Part shown: positions 1 to 9,159 of the stretch, piece after piece
Numbering within the stretch: the first letter of the stretch is position 1
Layout of the letters: each line of letters starts with the position of its first letter
Assembly: GCF_001874645.1 (NCBI RefSeq)
Contig: NZ_CP017886.1
Location: 3,286,001-3,350,000, forward strand
From: Pseudomonas frederiksbergensis
Lineage (GTDB): Bacteria > Pseudomonadota > Gammaproteobacteria > Pseudomonadales > Pseudomonadaceae
Length of the DNA stretch: 64,000 nt
Reading direction: 5' to 3'
Notes under the pieces: model-generated
What the model was told of the DNA's origin: nothing
The model's input: only the letters and a program-made list of their open reading frames with translations
The model's database searches: none
Program-made: the position numbers and the translations under genes

Positions 1-1
1 C

Positions 2-259
2 AAGGGCACACCGCATGAAGACGCCGCGAAGAAACTCGCCGACTTCTCCGCAAGTCCCGCGGCGATGGAGCTGTACAAGGAAAACTTCGCGGTCCTCGCC
101 CAGCCTGGTATCGCCAAGCCGCAGACCGAATTGCCGGCCGACTACGAGCAACGCCTGATCAAGAACGACTTCGCCTGGGCCTCGAAAAACCGCGACGAGA
201 TCCTCACCGAATGGCGCAAGCGTTATGACGGCAAGTCCGAGAAAGTGGTTGCCAAGTAA
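2..259 (+). CDS. Phosphonate ABC transporter substrate-binding protein, C-terminal end (partial)
   Basis: Only the last 85 codons are present; the reading frame is open from base 2 and ends with TAA at 257–259. The tail has features of the closing helices of iron/phosphonate-type periplasmic binding proteins, such as the 'AMELYKENFAVL' helix and a Lys-rich end. The next two genes are phosphonate-catabolism enzymes, so the most likely identity is the binding protein of a putative 2-aminoethylphosphonate importer (PhnS-like), which would deliver substrate to an inner-membrane ABC permease encoded upstream of the window. The family call rests mainly on context because the N-terminus, signal peptide and ligand-binding lobe are not visible. 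Confidence 0.65.
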   Translation, partial: KGTPHEDAAKKLADFSASPAAMELYKENFAVLAQPGIAKPQTELPADYEQRLIKNDFAWASKNRDEILTEWRKRYDGKSEKVVAK

Positions 260-284
260 TTTCTTCGTAGGCTGATAGGGCCAC

Positions 285-348
285 ATCGCGAGCAAGCTCG
301 CTCCCACATTGACCGCGCAAAACCTGTGGGAGCGAGCTTGCTCGCGAT
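285..348. repeat. REP palindrome pair
   Basis: Two perfect 24-bp inverted arms (285–308 and 325–348; core GCGAGCAAGCTCGCTCCCAC) are separated by 16 bases. This is the 'GTGGGAGCGAGCTTGCTCGC' class of Pseudomonas REP doublet and lies between the binding-protein gene and the FAD oxidoreductase gene. It can form a strong hairpin in the transcript and may reduce read-through or stabilise the upstream mRNA. Confidence 0.85.
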
Positions 349-375
349 AGCGGTTCTGAATTCAGGACAAACTTC

Positions 376-1509
376 ATGACACACCACAGCGACATGCTAA
401 TCGTCGGCGCCGGCATTCTCGGCCTTTCCCACGCTTACGCCGCGGCCAGGCGCGGGCTCAAGGTCAAGGTCTTCGAGCGCAGCGCCACGCCGTTGGGGGC
501 CTCGGTGCGCAACTTTGGTCAAGCGCTGGTCACCGGCCAACCGCCGGGGCAGATGCTCGAACTGGCCAAGGCCAGCCGCGAAATCTGGGGCCAATGGGCG
601 CAACGGGCAGGCTTGCAGATCAAGCGCAACGGCTCGTATTTATTTGCTCGTACCGAAGCGGAAGAGCAACTGCTGGAAGCCTTCTGTGCTGGCCGCGCTA
701 TCGAACACGGTTACCGCGTCGAGCTGTTGCGCGGCGCCGCATTGGGCGATGTGTACGGCGGCCAGTTCCGTCATCACCGTGCGGCATTGCATGGCCTGGA
801 TGACCAGCAACTGTATTCGCGCGAAGCGATTCCAGCGTTGATCGACTACCTGCGCCGCGACCTCGGCGTGGAGTTTCACTTCTCCACTCTGGTACGCGAC
901 ATCGAACCCGGCCGCGTGCACAGCACCGCCGGCAGCTTCACCGGCGAGCAGATCATCGTCTGTTCCGGCCACGATTATCAGACCCTGCTGGCCGAGCCGA
1001 TCGCTGCGCTCAAACCGCAGGTCTGCCGTTTGCAAATGCTCCGCGCGCGGCCGCCGATCAACCTCAATCTGCAACATGCGCTGCTCACCGGTTTGAGCTG
1101 CGTGCACTACGGCGCCTTCGCCGATTTGCCGGAAGCTGCGGCAGTGCAAACGCATATTCTGCGCGAGGCGCCCCATCTGCATGAACACGGCATTCACCTG
1201 CTGATCAGCCCGACGCCGCAGGGTGAACTGATCATTGGCGATTCCCACGACTACGGCAGCGACCCTTCACCCTTCAACGCGGAACAGGTCGACAACTGGT
1301 TGATCGAACTGGCCGAGCAGACCCTTGGCTGCAAGGTGCAGGTGGTCGAGCGCTGGCAGGGTGTTTATGGGGCGCGTGGACCCGCACCGTTTTCGTTCCT
1401 GCAGGCCGCGCCGGGCGTGCATGCCGCGTTGATGCACACGGGCGTCGGCATGAGCGTCGGGCCGGCGATGGCTGAACGTAACGTCAGGACCTTGCTGGGA
1501 GAACACTGA
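376..1509 (+). CDS. FAD-dependent oxidoreductase of phosphonate catabolism (TIGR03364-type)
   Basis: A 377-residue protein of the DAO / glycine oxidase-like fold. The dinucleotide-binding motif GAGILG is at residues 11–16, followed by the usual acidic residue at the end of the second strand (VFERS). The C-terminal 'HTGVGMSVGPAMAE' segment is the typical FAD-closing motif. The start ATG has AGGACA upstream. The gene lies between a putative phosphonate-binding protein and an HD-domain phosphonate oxygenase, which it overlaps by one base (TGATG). This pairing defines the phosphonate-operon subgroup of the family. A plausible reaction is oxidation of 2-aminoethylphosphonate or an N-methylated relative, but the substrate is inferred from context and cannot be read from the sequence. 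It should be cytoplasmic, as there is no signal peptide. Confidence 0.8.
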   Translation: MTHHSDMLIVGAGILGLSHAYAAARRGLKVKVFERSATPLGASVRNFGQALVTGQPPGQMLELAKASREIWGQWAQRAGLQIKRNGSYLFARTEAEEQLLEAFCAGRAIEHGYRVELLRGAALGDVYGGQFRHHRAALHGLDDQQLYSREAIPALIDYLRRDLGVEFHFSTLVRDIEPGRVHSTAGSFTGEQIIVCSGHDYQTLLAEPIAALKPQVCRLQMLRARPPINLNLQHALLTGLSCVHYGAFADLPEAAAVQTHILREAPHLHEHGIHLLISPTPQGELIIGDSHDYGSDPSPFNAEQVDNWLIELAEQTLGCKVQVVERWQGVYGARGPAPFSFLQAAPGVHAALMHTGVGMSVGPAMAERNVRTLLGEH

Positions 1510-2066
1510 TGGGTCGCAACGAACAGGTGATCGCCGACGTGTTCGGCTGGTACGAGCGCTTCGGCGACAGCGACTACATCGGTGAACCGGTGTCGCAGAT
1601 CGAGCACATGTCCCAGGCCGCCGAACTGGCCATTGCCGAAGGCTTCGACGATGAAGTGGTGCTGGCTGCGTTCTTCCATGACATCGGGCATCTCTGCGCC
1701 GAGAATGCCGAAAACATGGGCGGCTTTGGCGTGGTCAGCCATGAACGCCTCGGCGCCGATTACTTGCGCCGGTTGGGCTTTGGCGAACGCATGGCGCGGT
1801 TGGTGGAATACCACGTTCAGGCCAAGCGCTACCTGACGTTCAACGAACCGGGCTACTACGAGCGCTTGAGCGAGGCCAGTCGGCGCACGCTGGAGTATCA
1901 GGGGGGAGTGATGACGGCTGAAGAGGCGCAGGCGTTTGAACGCGATCCGTTGTGTGCGATCAGCCTGCGGATGCGCCAGTGGGATGAGCAGGCGAAGGAG
2001 ATCTGGGTGCCGGTTCTGGATCTCGACGTCTTGAAGGGGAAGGCGTTGCGGTTGTTGTGTTCGTAG
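1509..2066 (+). CDS. phnZ: PhnZ-like HD-domain mixed-valent diiron oxygenase (phosphonate C–P cleavage)
   Basis: A 185-residue HD-fold protein. All metal-ligand positions known for PhnZ can be placed: His33, the His57-Asp58 pair (FFHDIGH), His78, His102 and Asp159. The substrate-lid pair Tyr23/Glu26 (YIGE) matches PhnZ Tyr24/Glu27. PhnZ oxidatively cleaves 2-amino-1-hydroxyethylphosphonate to glycine and phosphate. The start codon overlaps the stop of the upstream flavoprotein gene, so the two are translationally coupled. No PhnY-type 2-oxoglutarate hydroxylase is visible here, so the source of the hydroxylated substrate is unknown. This could be a Phn-HD paralogue with a related substrate. 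The symbol is given for family membership. Confidence 0.8.
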   Translation: MGRNEQVIADVFGWYERFGDSDYIGEPVSQIEHMSQAAELAIAEGFDDEVVLAAFFHDIGHLCAENAENMGGFGVVSHERLGADYLRRLGFGERMARLVEYHVQAKRYLTFNEPGYYERLSEASRRTLEYQGGVMTAEEAQAFERDPLCAISLRMRQWDEQAKEIWVPVLDLDVLKGKALRLLCS

Positions 2067-2221
2067 CAGCTGCCGAGCCCGCGAGGCGGCGTTCGAGGCG
2101 GGCCGCGTTCGGACGAAGTCCTCGCAAATCCTGAGTACACAGTCTGCTTGAAAGAGCGCGTTGCCTGATTTTACGGCCGCTTCGCAGCCGGACGCAGCCT
2201 CGCGGGCTCGGCAGCTGCTAC
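2063..2221. repeat. Long composite REP-like element with 25-bp perfect terminal inverted repeats
   Basis: The ends at 2063–2087 and 2197–2221 are perfect 25-bp inverted repeats beginning GTAGCAGCTGCCGAG. The inside carries 'GTTCGAGG…CCTCGCAAA' and 'GCTTCGCAGCCGGACGCA' blocks that recur in the elements at 46972–47101 and 50696–50826. The left end overlaps the last four bases (TGTTCG TAG region) of the HD oxygenase gene, which implies insertion at, or co-option into, its stop codon region. There is no coding capacity. It separates the plus-strand phosphonate operon from the convergent GTPase gene. Confidence 0.8.
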
Positions 2222-2252
2222 AGGAGTCGGGCTCGGTGCAGGCGTTCGAGAT

Positions 2253-3638
2253 TCAGGCCTCGATCACCTTCTGAGCCAACACCTCAATCTGTTCCTGGCG
2301 TTCCGCCTGGCTCAACCTGGCATGAGGATTGAGCGAAGACCATTGTGGATGTGCACGCGCCTTGCTCAGCGCCTCGGGTAGTTTGCCTTCACGCCAGCTC
2401 TTGTCTTGTGGCGTGGCGACCTGAATGCTGTCCATCGCCGCGTGTCCGCGCAGGTTCATGGCCTGTACCAGTTGCCGCTGACGCAGTGCCAACAAACGCA
2501 GCACGCTGTCGTCGACGGTCAGCTCGCGCTGGCCTTTGATCTTGCCCAGCAAGCGGTTGCCGTAACTGCGTGCCGTTTGCAGGGCGCCGCCGGCAATCGC
2601 CCCGGCCAGTGCCGCCGCGCCGAGGGTCAGGCCGCCCACCAGCAAGTCCACGCCGGCACCGGCCGCCGCGCCAGCGGCGATCCCGCTCCCGACCCGCACG
2701 CCTAATTGCTTGAGGGTTTCGGGGTTGAACAAATCATCGCCCCAGCGGCCATCCAGCAGCGGCAAGTCGCTGGCGGCGGCGTCCTGTGGGCGGAAGGCGT
2801 ACAGCTTGAGCAGCGCCTCGACGCAACGTTGCTCTCGCTGGCGAACGGCTTTGCGCAGTTCGCTGATGGCCTGCTGTTCCTGTGCGGCGTCACTGACCAC
2901 GCTGCGTCGACAGGCGGCGCAATCGATCAGCAGTTCGGCGATCAAACGCGCTGCGCTTTGCTGGCGCGCTTCGCGTTGGGCCTGTTGGTCGATGATCAAT
3001 CGTTCGAGCTGACCGCGTGCGCTTTCCATCAACAGCGCGAGACTTTCATAGAGCCGCCGCTCGCCATCTTCGGGCGGCGCCACGCTGTCGAAACGCACCA
3101 GCGCGTGCAGCCCCAAACGGGCCAGAGCTTCGCGCCAATCCGGCTCGCGATGATTGGCGCTGCTGACGAAATTGAGCACCGGCAGCAGCGGTTTGCCGCA
3201 GCTGGCCAGTACTTCGAGTTCATCGCGGTACTTGGCCAGCACCGGCTCGCGGGCGTCGATCACATACAGGCCGGCGTCGGACGCCAGCAGTTGACGCAGC
3301 ACCTTGGCCTCCTGCTCGAAACGCTGACGCGCCTCGCTGCCGTCGAGGAAGCGTACCAATCGTGCCGGGCCGTCGAGGCGTTCGCCGGGGCGTTCCAGAC
3401 GCTCCAGGTAATCCAGCAGGGCGATGGCGTCTTCCAGCCCCGGCGTGTCGTAGAGCTCAAGCAGCGCTTCGCCATCGACAGACAGCCGGGCGCCCTCGAC
3501 GTGCCGGGTGGTGCTGGGTCGATGGGAGACTTCGCCGAAACCGACGTCGCGGGTCAGGGTGCGCAGCAATGAGGTTTTGCCGACGTTGGTGTGGCCGACC
3601 ACGGCGAGTTTCAGCGGCTTCCTTGCAGAATCAGTCAT
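2253..3638 (-). CDS. Era-like GTPase with DUF3482 C-terminal domain
   Basis: A 461-residue protein. The N-terminal TrmE/Era-type G domain has the P-loop GHTNVGKT (residues 15–22), a PSTTRH switch I threonine near 44 and DTPG at 64–67. The G4 site reads 'LNFVSS' instead of NKxD, so nucleotide specificity may be relaxed. The C-terminal half contains a long Gly/Ala-rich hydrophobic stretch (about residues 312–352) that could insert in or contact the membrane. Its start overlaps the end of the DUF2868 membrane-protein gene by eight bases (ATGACTGA), so the two are almost certainly made together and probably act together. The biological role of this GTPase/membrane pair is not known to me. Confidence 0.8.
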   Translation of the reverse strand: MTDSARKPLKLAVVGHTNVGKTSLLRTLTRDVGFGEVSHRPSTTRHVEGARLSVDGEALLELYDTPGLEDAIALLDYLERLERPGERLDGPARLVRFLDGSEARQRFEQEAKVLRQLLASDAGLYVIDAREPVLAKYRDELEVLASCGKPLLPVLNFVSSANHREPDWREALARLGLHALVRFDSVAPPEDGERRLYESLALLMESARGQLERLIIDQQAQREARQQSAARLIAELLIDCAACRRSVVSDAAQEQQAISELRKAVRQREQRCVEALLKLYAFRPQDAAASDLPLLDGRWGDDLFNPETLKQLGVRVGSGIAAGAAAGAGVDLLVGGLTLGAAALAGAIAGGALQTARSYGNRLLGKIKGQRELTVDDSVLRLLALRQRQLVQAMNLRGHAAMDSIQVATPQDKSWREGKLPEALSKARAHPQWSSLNPHARLSQAERQEQIEVLAQKVIEA

Positions 3639-5001
3639 GACCGGACTCCAGCCAGTTCATCGGCGCGCAGTCAGCGAACGGCAACTCCAACTGTTGCAGC
3701 GCGGTGTGCCAGTCGCCGAGGCGTTCGGCGTCGAGTGCCTGACCGGGCGGCGCTTGCAGCAGCCAGATCCGTGTCGCGCTGGCGCTGCGGGCGAGTTCGG
3801 CGATCAGCGCCAGGCTGCCGCGATCCGGCGAGCGCCGAGGGTCGCAGGCAATGGCCAGGCGTTCCGGCGGGAAACGGGTCAGTTGTTCCAGCAACTTTTG
3901 GCGGGACTCACGGCTGTCGAGGATGCCGGCGTCTTTGACGTTCTTCGGCAGTTGCGGCGGCCATGGACGCTGGTCATCCAGTTCGATGGCCACCAGCAAC
4001 GCACCGTCGCTGTCCAGCGCGTTGGCGCCGCCTTCGGCCTGATGCAGGCGCTCGGGCGCGGCATCGCTGACGCCGAGGCGTTCGCTGCTCGGCATCAGCT
4101 GTTCGCGCAACGGCGCGTAGCCAGGCAGGTTCAGGTCCAAGTGCAATGCTGCGCGCCCGACTTTCCAGCGCCACAGGCAGAACAGCGCGAGCAGCAGGCG
4201 CGGCAACACGCCGTACACCAGCAATACCCCCACCAGCCATGCGGCCCAGGCTTGCCGGGCGCTTTCGATGTTCAGCGCGGTGTCGCCGCTGGCGCGGATC
4301 ATCTCCACGGTCGGCACGCTGAAGCCGAGCAGTGCGGGCAGAGCGCCGAGAGTCTGGGTCATGACCACGAACGTGTTGCCGCTGAGAATCGTGGTTTCCC
4401 AGACGAAGCCGTAGCGCCGGGTTGCCATCAGCGTCAGCAGAATCGCCAGGGCGCTGAGCATCGCCAGCAGCCACAAGCCGTTGACCAGCACGCCGAGCGC
4501 CCAGCGATTGAGTTTCTGCCGTTGCAATAACAGCAGTAGGGCCGGCGCCAGTTGCGCGGCTTTGGCGTCGCGGGCGAGTTTCTCGCTGAGCCACAACCAC
4601 AAACGCCCGAGCGTGGCGCCGTAATCACCCGCGAATATCAGGCCCGAGGTCCAGCTCAGTAGCAGAATCAGGTTCAATCCGAGCAAGCTGCCCAGTGCCC
4701 AGAACACGTTGACCGGTGCCTGGCCGTCGCTCAACGCGGCGAATGCCAGGCCGGCGCCGCTGACAGTCGCCAGCACGGCCAGTACGATCAGCGCCAGTCG
4801 CGCACCTTGCAGCCAATGGCGCAGCGCGCCGGTCAGCCCATCACGTTCGGCCAGCCACAGGGCGCGTGCCTCAATGCGGGTCGGCAAGTCGCCGCCCGCG
4901 CTACGGGCCAGACGGTTGGCTTCCTGGTCTTCCAAAGCGCCTGCGTGTTCCTCGCGCAGGCGGATGGTTTCAGTCAGCCAGAGTGTTTTCAGTTCAGTCA
5001 C
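3631..5001 (-). CDS. DUF2868 family membrane protein
   Basis: A 456-residue protein starting with GTG at 5001 (ACGGGAC lies upstream as a weak ribosome site). It has a charged N-terminal helical region of about 65 residues, then hydrophobic segments around residues 72–91, 98–118, 170–195 and 255–285, and a soluble C-terminal domain from about residue 300 that ends in an alpha/beta-like stretch. This matches DUF2868 proteins, which pair with DUF3482 GTPases. It is first in a two-gene operon; the GTPase start is embedded in its last codons. I infer an inner-membrane platform whose cytosolic domain is served by the GTPase. No catalytic motif is recognisable. Confidence 0.8.
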   Translation of the reverse strand: MTELKTLWLTETIRLREEHAGALEDQEANRLARSAGGDLPTRIEARALWLAERDGLTGALRHWLQGARLALIVLAVLATVSGAGLAFAALSDGQAPVNVFWALGSLLGLNLILLLSWTSGLIFAGDYGATLGRLWLWLSEKLARDAKAAQLAPALLLLLQRQKLNRWALGVLVNGLWLLAMLSALAILLTLMATRRYGFVWETTILSGNTFVVMTQTLGALPALLGFSVPTVEMIRASGDTALNIESARQAWAAWLVGVLLVYGVLPRLLLALFCLWRWKVGRAALHLDLNLPGYAPLREQLMPSSERLGVSDAAPERLHQAEGGANALDSDGALLVAIELDDQRPWPPQLPKNVKDAGILDSRESRQKLLEQLTRFPPERLAIACDPRRSPDRGSLALIAELARSASATRIWLLQAPPGQALDAERLGDWHTALQQLELPFADCAPMNWLESGHD

Positions 5002-5086
5002 GCGTCGTCCCGTCGCTCAAATGAACGCTGAGCATAACCGCTGTGGCGCTTATCGGGGTAAGCGAGGCTCTGGTATCCTCGGCGAC

Positions 5087-5599
5087 ATGAAAAAAACTCT
5101 CCCCCTCAGCCTGATCGCAGCCCTCGGTGAAAACCGTGTGATCGGCGTCGACAACAGCATGCCCTGGCACTTGCCGGGGGATTTCAAATACTTCAAGGCC
5201 ACCACGCTGGGCAAGCCGATCATCATGGGTCGCAAGACCTGGGATTCCCTGGGGCGTCCGCTGCCTGGCCGGCTGAACATCGTTGTCAGCCGTCAGGCCG
5301 GCCTGCAACTTGAAGGTGCGCAAGTCTATCCGTCGCTGGAAGCCGCGGTGGTTCGGGCGCAGGAATGGGCGCTGGAGCAGGGCGTCGATGAGTTGATGCT
5401 GATTGGCGGCGCGCAGTTGTATGCGCAAGGCCTGGCACAGGCCGATCGGCTGTACCTGACCCGCGTGGCGCTGAGCCCCGAGGGTGATGCGTGGTTTCCG
5501 GAGTTTGATTTGAACCAGTGGAAGCTGGTGTCGAATGTTCCGAATCCGGCTGAAGGTGATAAGCCGGCGTACAGCTTCGAAGTCTGGGAAAAAGCTTAA
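5087..5599 (+). CDS. folA: Dihydrofolate reductase
   Basis: A 170-residue enzyme that reduces dihydrofolate to tetrahydrofolate with NADPH. Family signatures are clear: 'SMPWHLPGDFKYFK' with the substrate-binding Asp at position 28 or so, 'KPIIMGRKTWDSLGRPLPGR', 'IVVSR', and the C-terminal NADPH-binding 'LMLIGGAQLY'. The start at 5087 (MKKTLPLSLIAAL) gives the normal length; the frame is open much further upstream, but that extension is antisense to the DUF2868 gene and is not supported. The promoter must lie in the 85 bp between the divergent DUF2868 start and this ATG. It is followed immediately by a REP doublet. Confidence 0.97.
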   Translation: MKKTLPLSLIAALGENRVIGVDNSMPWHLPGDFKYFKATTLGKPIIMGRKTWDSLGRPLPGRLNIVVSRQAGLQLEGAQVYPSLEAAVVRAQEWALEQGVDELMLIGGAQLYAQGLAQADRLYLTRVALSPEGDAWFPEFDLNQWKLVSNVPNPAEGDKPAYSFEVWEKA

Positions 5600-5673
5600 A
5601 GATCGCAGCCTGCGGCAGCTCCTACGGAATCTACGTCGAACCGTGTAGGCGCTGGCGAAGCCTGCGATCTTTT
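5598..5673. repeat. REP doublet (GATCGCAGCCTGCGGCAGCTCC class)
   Basis: Imperfect inverted arms 'AAAGATCGCAGCCTGCGGCA' and 'GCGAAGCCTGCGATCTTTT' start at the folA stop codon. A further half copy lies at 5690–5707 and runs into the tcyP stop codon. It sits between convergent folA and tcyP and probably helps end or stabilise both transcripts. Confidence 0.8.
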
Positions 5674-5702
5674 GATCTTTGTAGTCGCTAAAAGATCGCA
5701 GC

Positions 5703-7094
5703 CTACGCCTGCGCCAACTCCTCATGCTCATCCGCATCCAGCAGCTCTTTGTCGGTCTGTTGCATGATCTGGCTGGTGATTGCACTGGCGGTCATTGAGC
5801 CACTGACGTTCAATGCGGTGCGGCCCATGTCGATCAGCGGTTCAACCGAGATCAGCAGAGCCACCAGTGACACTGGCAAGCCCATGGCCGGCAGCACGAT
5901 CAGCGCGGCGAACGTGGCGCCACCTCCGACACCGGCAACCCCGGCCGAACTCAAGGTCACAATCGCTACCAAGGTTGCGATCCACAGCGGGTCCAGCGGA
6001 TTGATGCCCACGGTCGGTGCAACCATGACCGCCAACATCGCAGGGTAAAGACCGGCACAACCGTTCTGGCCAATGGTCGCGCCAAACGAGGCGGCGAAGC
6101 TGGCGATCGACTGCGGAATGCCCAGACGACGGGTTTGCGCTTCGATGCTCAGCGGAATGCTCGCGGCGCTGGAGCGGCTGGTGAAGGCGAAGGTCAACAC
6201 CGGCCAGACTTTACGGAAGAAACGCAGCGGGTTGATCCCGGCCAGCGACACCAGCAGGCCGTGAACCACGAACATCAGGCCCAGGCCGATGTACGAGACC
6301 ACCACAAAACTGCCGAGTTTGATGATGTCTTGCAGGTTGGAACCGGCAACCACTTTGGTCATCAGCGCCAATACGCCGTAAGGGGTCAGTTTCATCACCA
6401 GACGTACCAGACGCATCACCCAGGCTTGCAGGGTGTCGATGGCGTTGATCACTTTCTGACCTTTTTCGACGTCATCCTTGAGCAGTTGCAGCGCCGCGAC
6501 CCCGAGGAATGCGGCGAAGATCACCACGCTGATGATCGAGGTCGGCTTGGCCCGGGCCAGATCGGCGAACGGGTTCTGCGGGATGAACGACAACAGCAAC
6601 TGCGGGACATTCAGGTCAGCGACCTTGCCCGCGTAGTCGGTTTGAATGGTTTGCAGGCGAGCCATTTCCTGGGTGCCGGCCACCAGACCTTCGGCAGTCA
6701 GGCCGAACAGGTTGGTCAGGCCGATGCCGATCAGCGCCGCAATGGCGGTGGTGAACAACAGGGTGCCGATGGTCAGGAAGCTGATCTTGCCCAGCGAAGA
6801 CGCATTGTGCAAACGGGCGACGGCGCTGAGGATCGAGGCGAACACCAGCGGGATCACGATCATTTGCAGCAATTGCACATAACCGTTGCCGACCAGATCG
6901 AACCAGCCGATCGAGGTCTTCAGCACTGGGCTGCCGGCACCGTAAATAGCGTGCAGGGCAACACCGAACACCACGCCCAGCACCAGCGCGACCAGGACTT
7001 TTTTGGCCAGGCTCCAGGTGGTGTGACGGGTTTGTGCCAGGCCGAACAACAAGGCGAGGAACACCAGCAGATTGAGGATCAGCGGCAGATTCAT
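5703..7094 (-). CDS. tcyP: L-cystine:cation symporter of the DAACS family (TcyP/YdjN-like)
   Basis: A 463-residue polytopic inner-membrane protein of the glutamate/aspartate:cation symporter fold. It shows '[16 protein letters not shown]', a serine-rich hairpin '[15 protein letters not shown]' and '[17 protein letters not shown]', features of the L-cystine branch (TcyP/YdjN) rather than GltP or DctA. It imports cystine as a sulfur source. The start ATG has GGAG upstream. The stop codon TAG is contributed by a sequence that matches a REP half-site (5690–5707). It stands alone, convergent with folA. A dicarboxylate transporter is the alternative, but the N-terminal '[22 protein letters not shown]' region favours TcyP. 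Confidence 0.85.
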   Translation of the reverse strand: MNLPLILNLLVFLALLFGLAQTRHTTWSLAKKVLVALVLGVVFGVALHAIYGAGSPVLKTSIGWFDLVGNGYVQLLQMIVIPLVFASILSAVARLHNASSLGKISFLTIGTLLFTTAIAALIGIGLTNLFGLTAEGLVAGTQEMARLQTIQTDYAGKVADLNVPQLLLSFIPQNPFADLARAKPTSIISVVIFAAFLGVAALQLLKDDVEKGQKVINAIDTLQAWVMRLVRLVMKLTPYGVLALMTKVVAGSNLQDIIKLGSFVVVSYIGLGLMFVVHGLLVSLAGINPLRFFRKVWPVLTFAFTSRSSAASIPLSIEAQTRRLGIPQSIASFAASFGATIGQNGCAGLYPAMLAVMVAPTVGINPLDPLWIATLVAIVTLSSAGVAGVGGGATFAALIVLPAMGLPVSLVALLISVEPLIDMGRTALNVSGSMTASAITSQIMQQTDKELLDADEHEELAQA

Positions 7095-7269
7095 TGAGGC
7101 TCCAAAAAGACGTGTGCCAATCGCGTTCCGGGGCGATTGCGAACCGGCAAGCCTAACAGCTTGATATCTAATGAATTAATATCAAAAGCGCATGGCAACT
7201 GTGATTTTTGGAATAAGGCCGTGACGTTCCGCGTCACTTGAGGTATTCCCACGCGGGAGCGCGGAAACG

Positions 7270-7303
7270 AAAATGCCCCGCACTTGGCGGGGCATTTTTG
7301 TGT
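7270..7303 (-). terminator. Rho-independent terminator of ilvD
   Basis: Read on the minus strand, a GCCCCGC–caagt–GCGGGGC hairpin is followed by TTTTCGTTT, starting about 15 bases after the ilvD stop codon. A-rich sequence on the other side makes it potentially bidirectional. Confidence 0.85.
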
Positions 7304-7317
7304 TCAACGGGTAAGTA

Positions 7318-9159
7318 TTACAGCCCGTCGAGCATCGCCTTATTGCGTACAGCGCCCTTGTCGGCACTGGTGGCCAGCAAGGCATAGGCTTTCAGTGCGG
7401 TGGTCACTTTACGTGGACGCACTTCAACCGGCTTCCAGCCTTTCTTGTCTTGTTCGACGCGGCGCGCAGCCAGTTCTTCATCGCTGACCAACAAGTTGAT
7501 CGAGCGGTTCGGAATGTCGATCAGCACCTTGTCGCCGTCCTGCACCAGACCGATTGCGCCGCCGGCAGCGGCTTCTGGCGAAGCGTGGCCGATGGACAGG
7601 CCCGAGGTGCCGCCGGAGAAACGACCGTCGGTGAGCAAGGCGCAGGCTTTGCCCAGACCTTTGGATTTCAGGTAGGACGTCGGGTAGAGCATTTCCTGCA
7701 TGCCCGGACCGCCTTTCGGACCTTCGTAGCGAATGATGACGATATCGCCTTCTTTCACTTCATCGGCAAGGATGCCGCGTACGGCGCTGTCCTGGCTCTC
7801 GAAGATTTTTGCGTTACCTTCGAAGACGTGAATCGACTCGTCGACACCTGCGGTTTTCACCACGCAGCCGTCCAGGGCGATGTTGCCGTACAGCACGGCC
7901 AGGCCACCTTCTTGCGAGTAAGCGTGTTCGACACTGCGGATGCAGCCGTTTTCACGGTCGTCGTCCAGAGTTTCCCAGCGGGTTGACTGGCTGAACGCAG
8001 TTTGGGTCGGGATGCCCGCCGGACCGGCCTTGAAGAAGTGGTGAACCGCTTCGTCGGTGGTCTGGGTGATGTCCCACTTGGCAATGCCTTCGGCCATGGT
8101 TTTGCTGTGCACGGTCGGCAGGTCGGTGTGGAGCAGGCCGCCACGGGCCAGGGAACCAAGGATGCTGAAGATCCCGCCGGCGCGGTGCACGTCTTCCATG
8201 TGGTACTTCTGGATGTTCGGCGCGACTTTGCACAGTTGCGGAACGTGGCGCGAAAGACGGTCGATGTCGCGCAGGTCGAAATCGATCTCGGCTTCCTGGG
8301 CGGCAGCCAGCAAGTGCAGGATGGTGTTGGTCGAACCGCCCATGGCGATGTCCAGCGTCATGGCGTTTTCGAACGCCTTGAAGTTGGCGATGTTGCGTGG
8401 CAACACCGACTCATCGTTCTCGCCGTAGTAGCGTTTGCACAGTTCGACGATGGTGCGGCCGGCCTGCAGGAACAACTGCTCGCGGTCGCTGTGGGTGGCC
8501 AGTGTCGAACCGTTGCCTGGCAGTGCCAGACCGAGGGCTTCGGTCAGGCAGTTCATCGAGTTGGCGGTGAACATGCCGGAGCACGAACCGCAGGTCGGGC
8601 AGGCGCTGCGCTCGTACTCGGCGACTTTCTCGTCAGATGCGCTGGAGTCGGCGGCGATTACCATGGCGTCGACCAGGTCGAGGCCATGGCTGGCGAGTTT
8701 GGTCTTGCCGGCTTCCATCGGGCCACCAGAGACGAAGATCACCGGGATGTTCAGGCGCAGGGCGGCCATCAGCATGCCAGGGGTGATCTTGTCGCAGTTG
8801 GAGATGCACACGATGGCGTCGGCGCAGTGGGCGTTGACCATGTACTCGACGGAGTCGGCGATGATCTCGCGGCTTGGCAGCGAATAGAGCATGCCGTCAT
8901 GGCCCATGGCGATGCCGTCATCGACTGCAATGGTGTTGAATTCTTTAGCGACGCCGCCAGCGCGTTCGATCTCGCGGGCAACCAGTTGGCCGAGGTCCTT
9001 GAGGTGGACGTGGCCCGGTACGAATTGGGTGAACGAGTTCGCAATGGCGATGATCGGCTTTTTGAAGTCGTCATCTTTCATCCCCGTGGCGCGCCACAGT
9101 GCGCGGGCGCCGGCCATGTTGCGGCCGTGGGTGGATGTTTTCGAGCGGTAATCAGGCAT
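7318..9159 (-). CDS. ilvD: Dihydroxy-acid dehydratase
   Basis: A 613-residue iron-sulfur dehydratase that converts 2,3-dihydroxy-isovalerate and 2,3-dihydroxy-3-methylvalerate to the 2-keto acids in valine and isoleucine synthesis. Cluster-ligand motifs are present: '[13 protein letters not shown]' and '[16 protein letters not shown]'. The C-terminal '[12 protein letters not shown]' motif carries the catalytic serine and is intact. Length equals that of the long (E. coli-like) IlvD type. The start ATG has GGAG upstream. It is monocistronic, with about 250 bp of upstream spacer and its own terminator. Confidence 0.97.
   Translation of the reverse strand: MPDYRSKTSTHGRNMAGARALWRATGMKDDDFKKPIIAIANSFTQFVPGHVHLKDLGQLVAREIERAGGVAKEFNTIAVDDGIAMGHDGMLYSLPSREIIADSVEYMVNAHCADAIVCISNCDKITPGMLMAALRLNIPVIFVSGGPMEAGKTKLASHGLDLVDAMVIAADSSASDEKVAEYERSACPTCGSCSGMFTANSMNCLTEALGLALPGNGSTLATHSDREQLFLQAGRTIVELCKRYYGENDESVLPRNIANFKAFENAMTLDIAMGGSTNTILHLLAAAQEAEIDFDLRDIDRLSRHVPQLCKVAPNIQKYHMEDVHRAGGIFSILGSLARGGLLHTDLPTVHSKTMAEGIAKWDITQTTDEAVHHFFKAGPAGIPTQTAFSQSTRWETLDDDRENGCIRSVEHAYSQEGGLAVLYGNIALDGCVVKTAGVDESIHVFEGNAKIFESQDSAVRGILADEVKEGDIVIIRYEGPKGGPGMQEMLYPTSYLKSKGLGKACALLTDGRFSGGTSGLSIGHASPEAAAGGAIGLVQDGDKVLIDIPNRSINLLVSDEELAARRVEQDKKGWKPVEVRPRKVTTALKAYALLATSADKGAVRNKAMLDGL

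Noticed and set aside
285..348. CRISPR-like repeats
   Set aside because: Repeats are inverted pairs, scattered singly between genes, and lack regular spacers or cas genes. They are REP elements.
4709..5086. Long N-terminal extension of FolA
   Set aside because: It would run through the divergent DUF2868 gene. The 170-residue form starting at 5087 has normal dihydrofolate reductase length.
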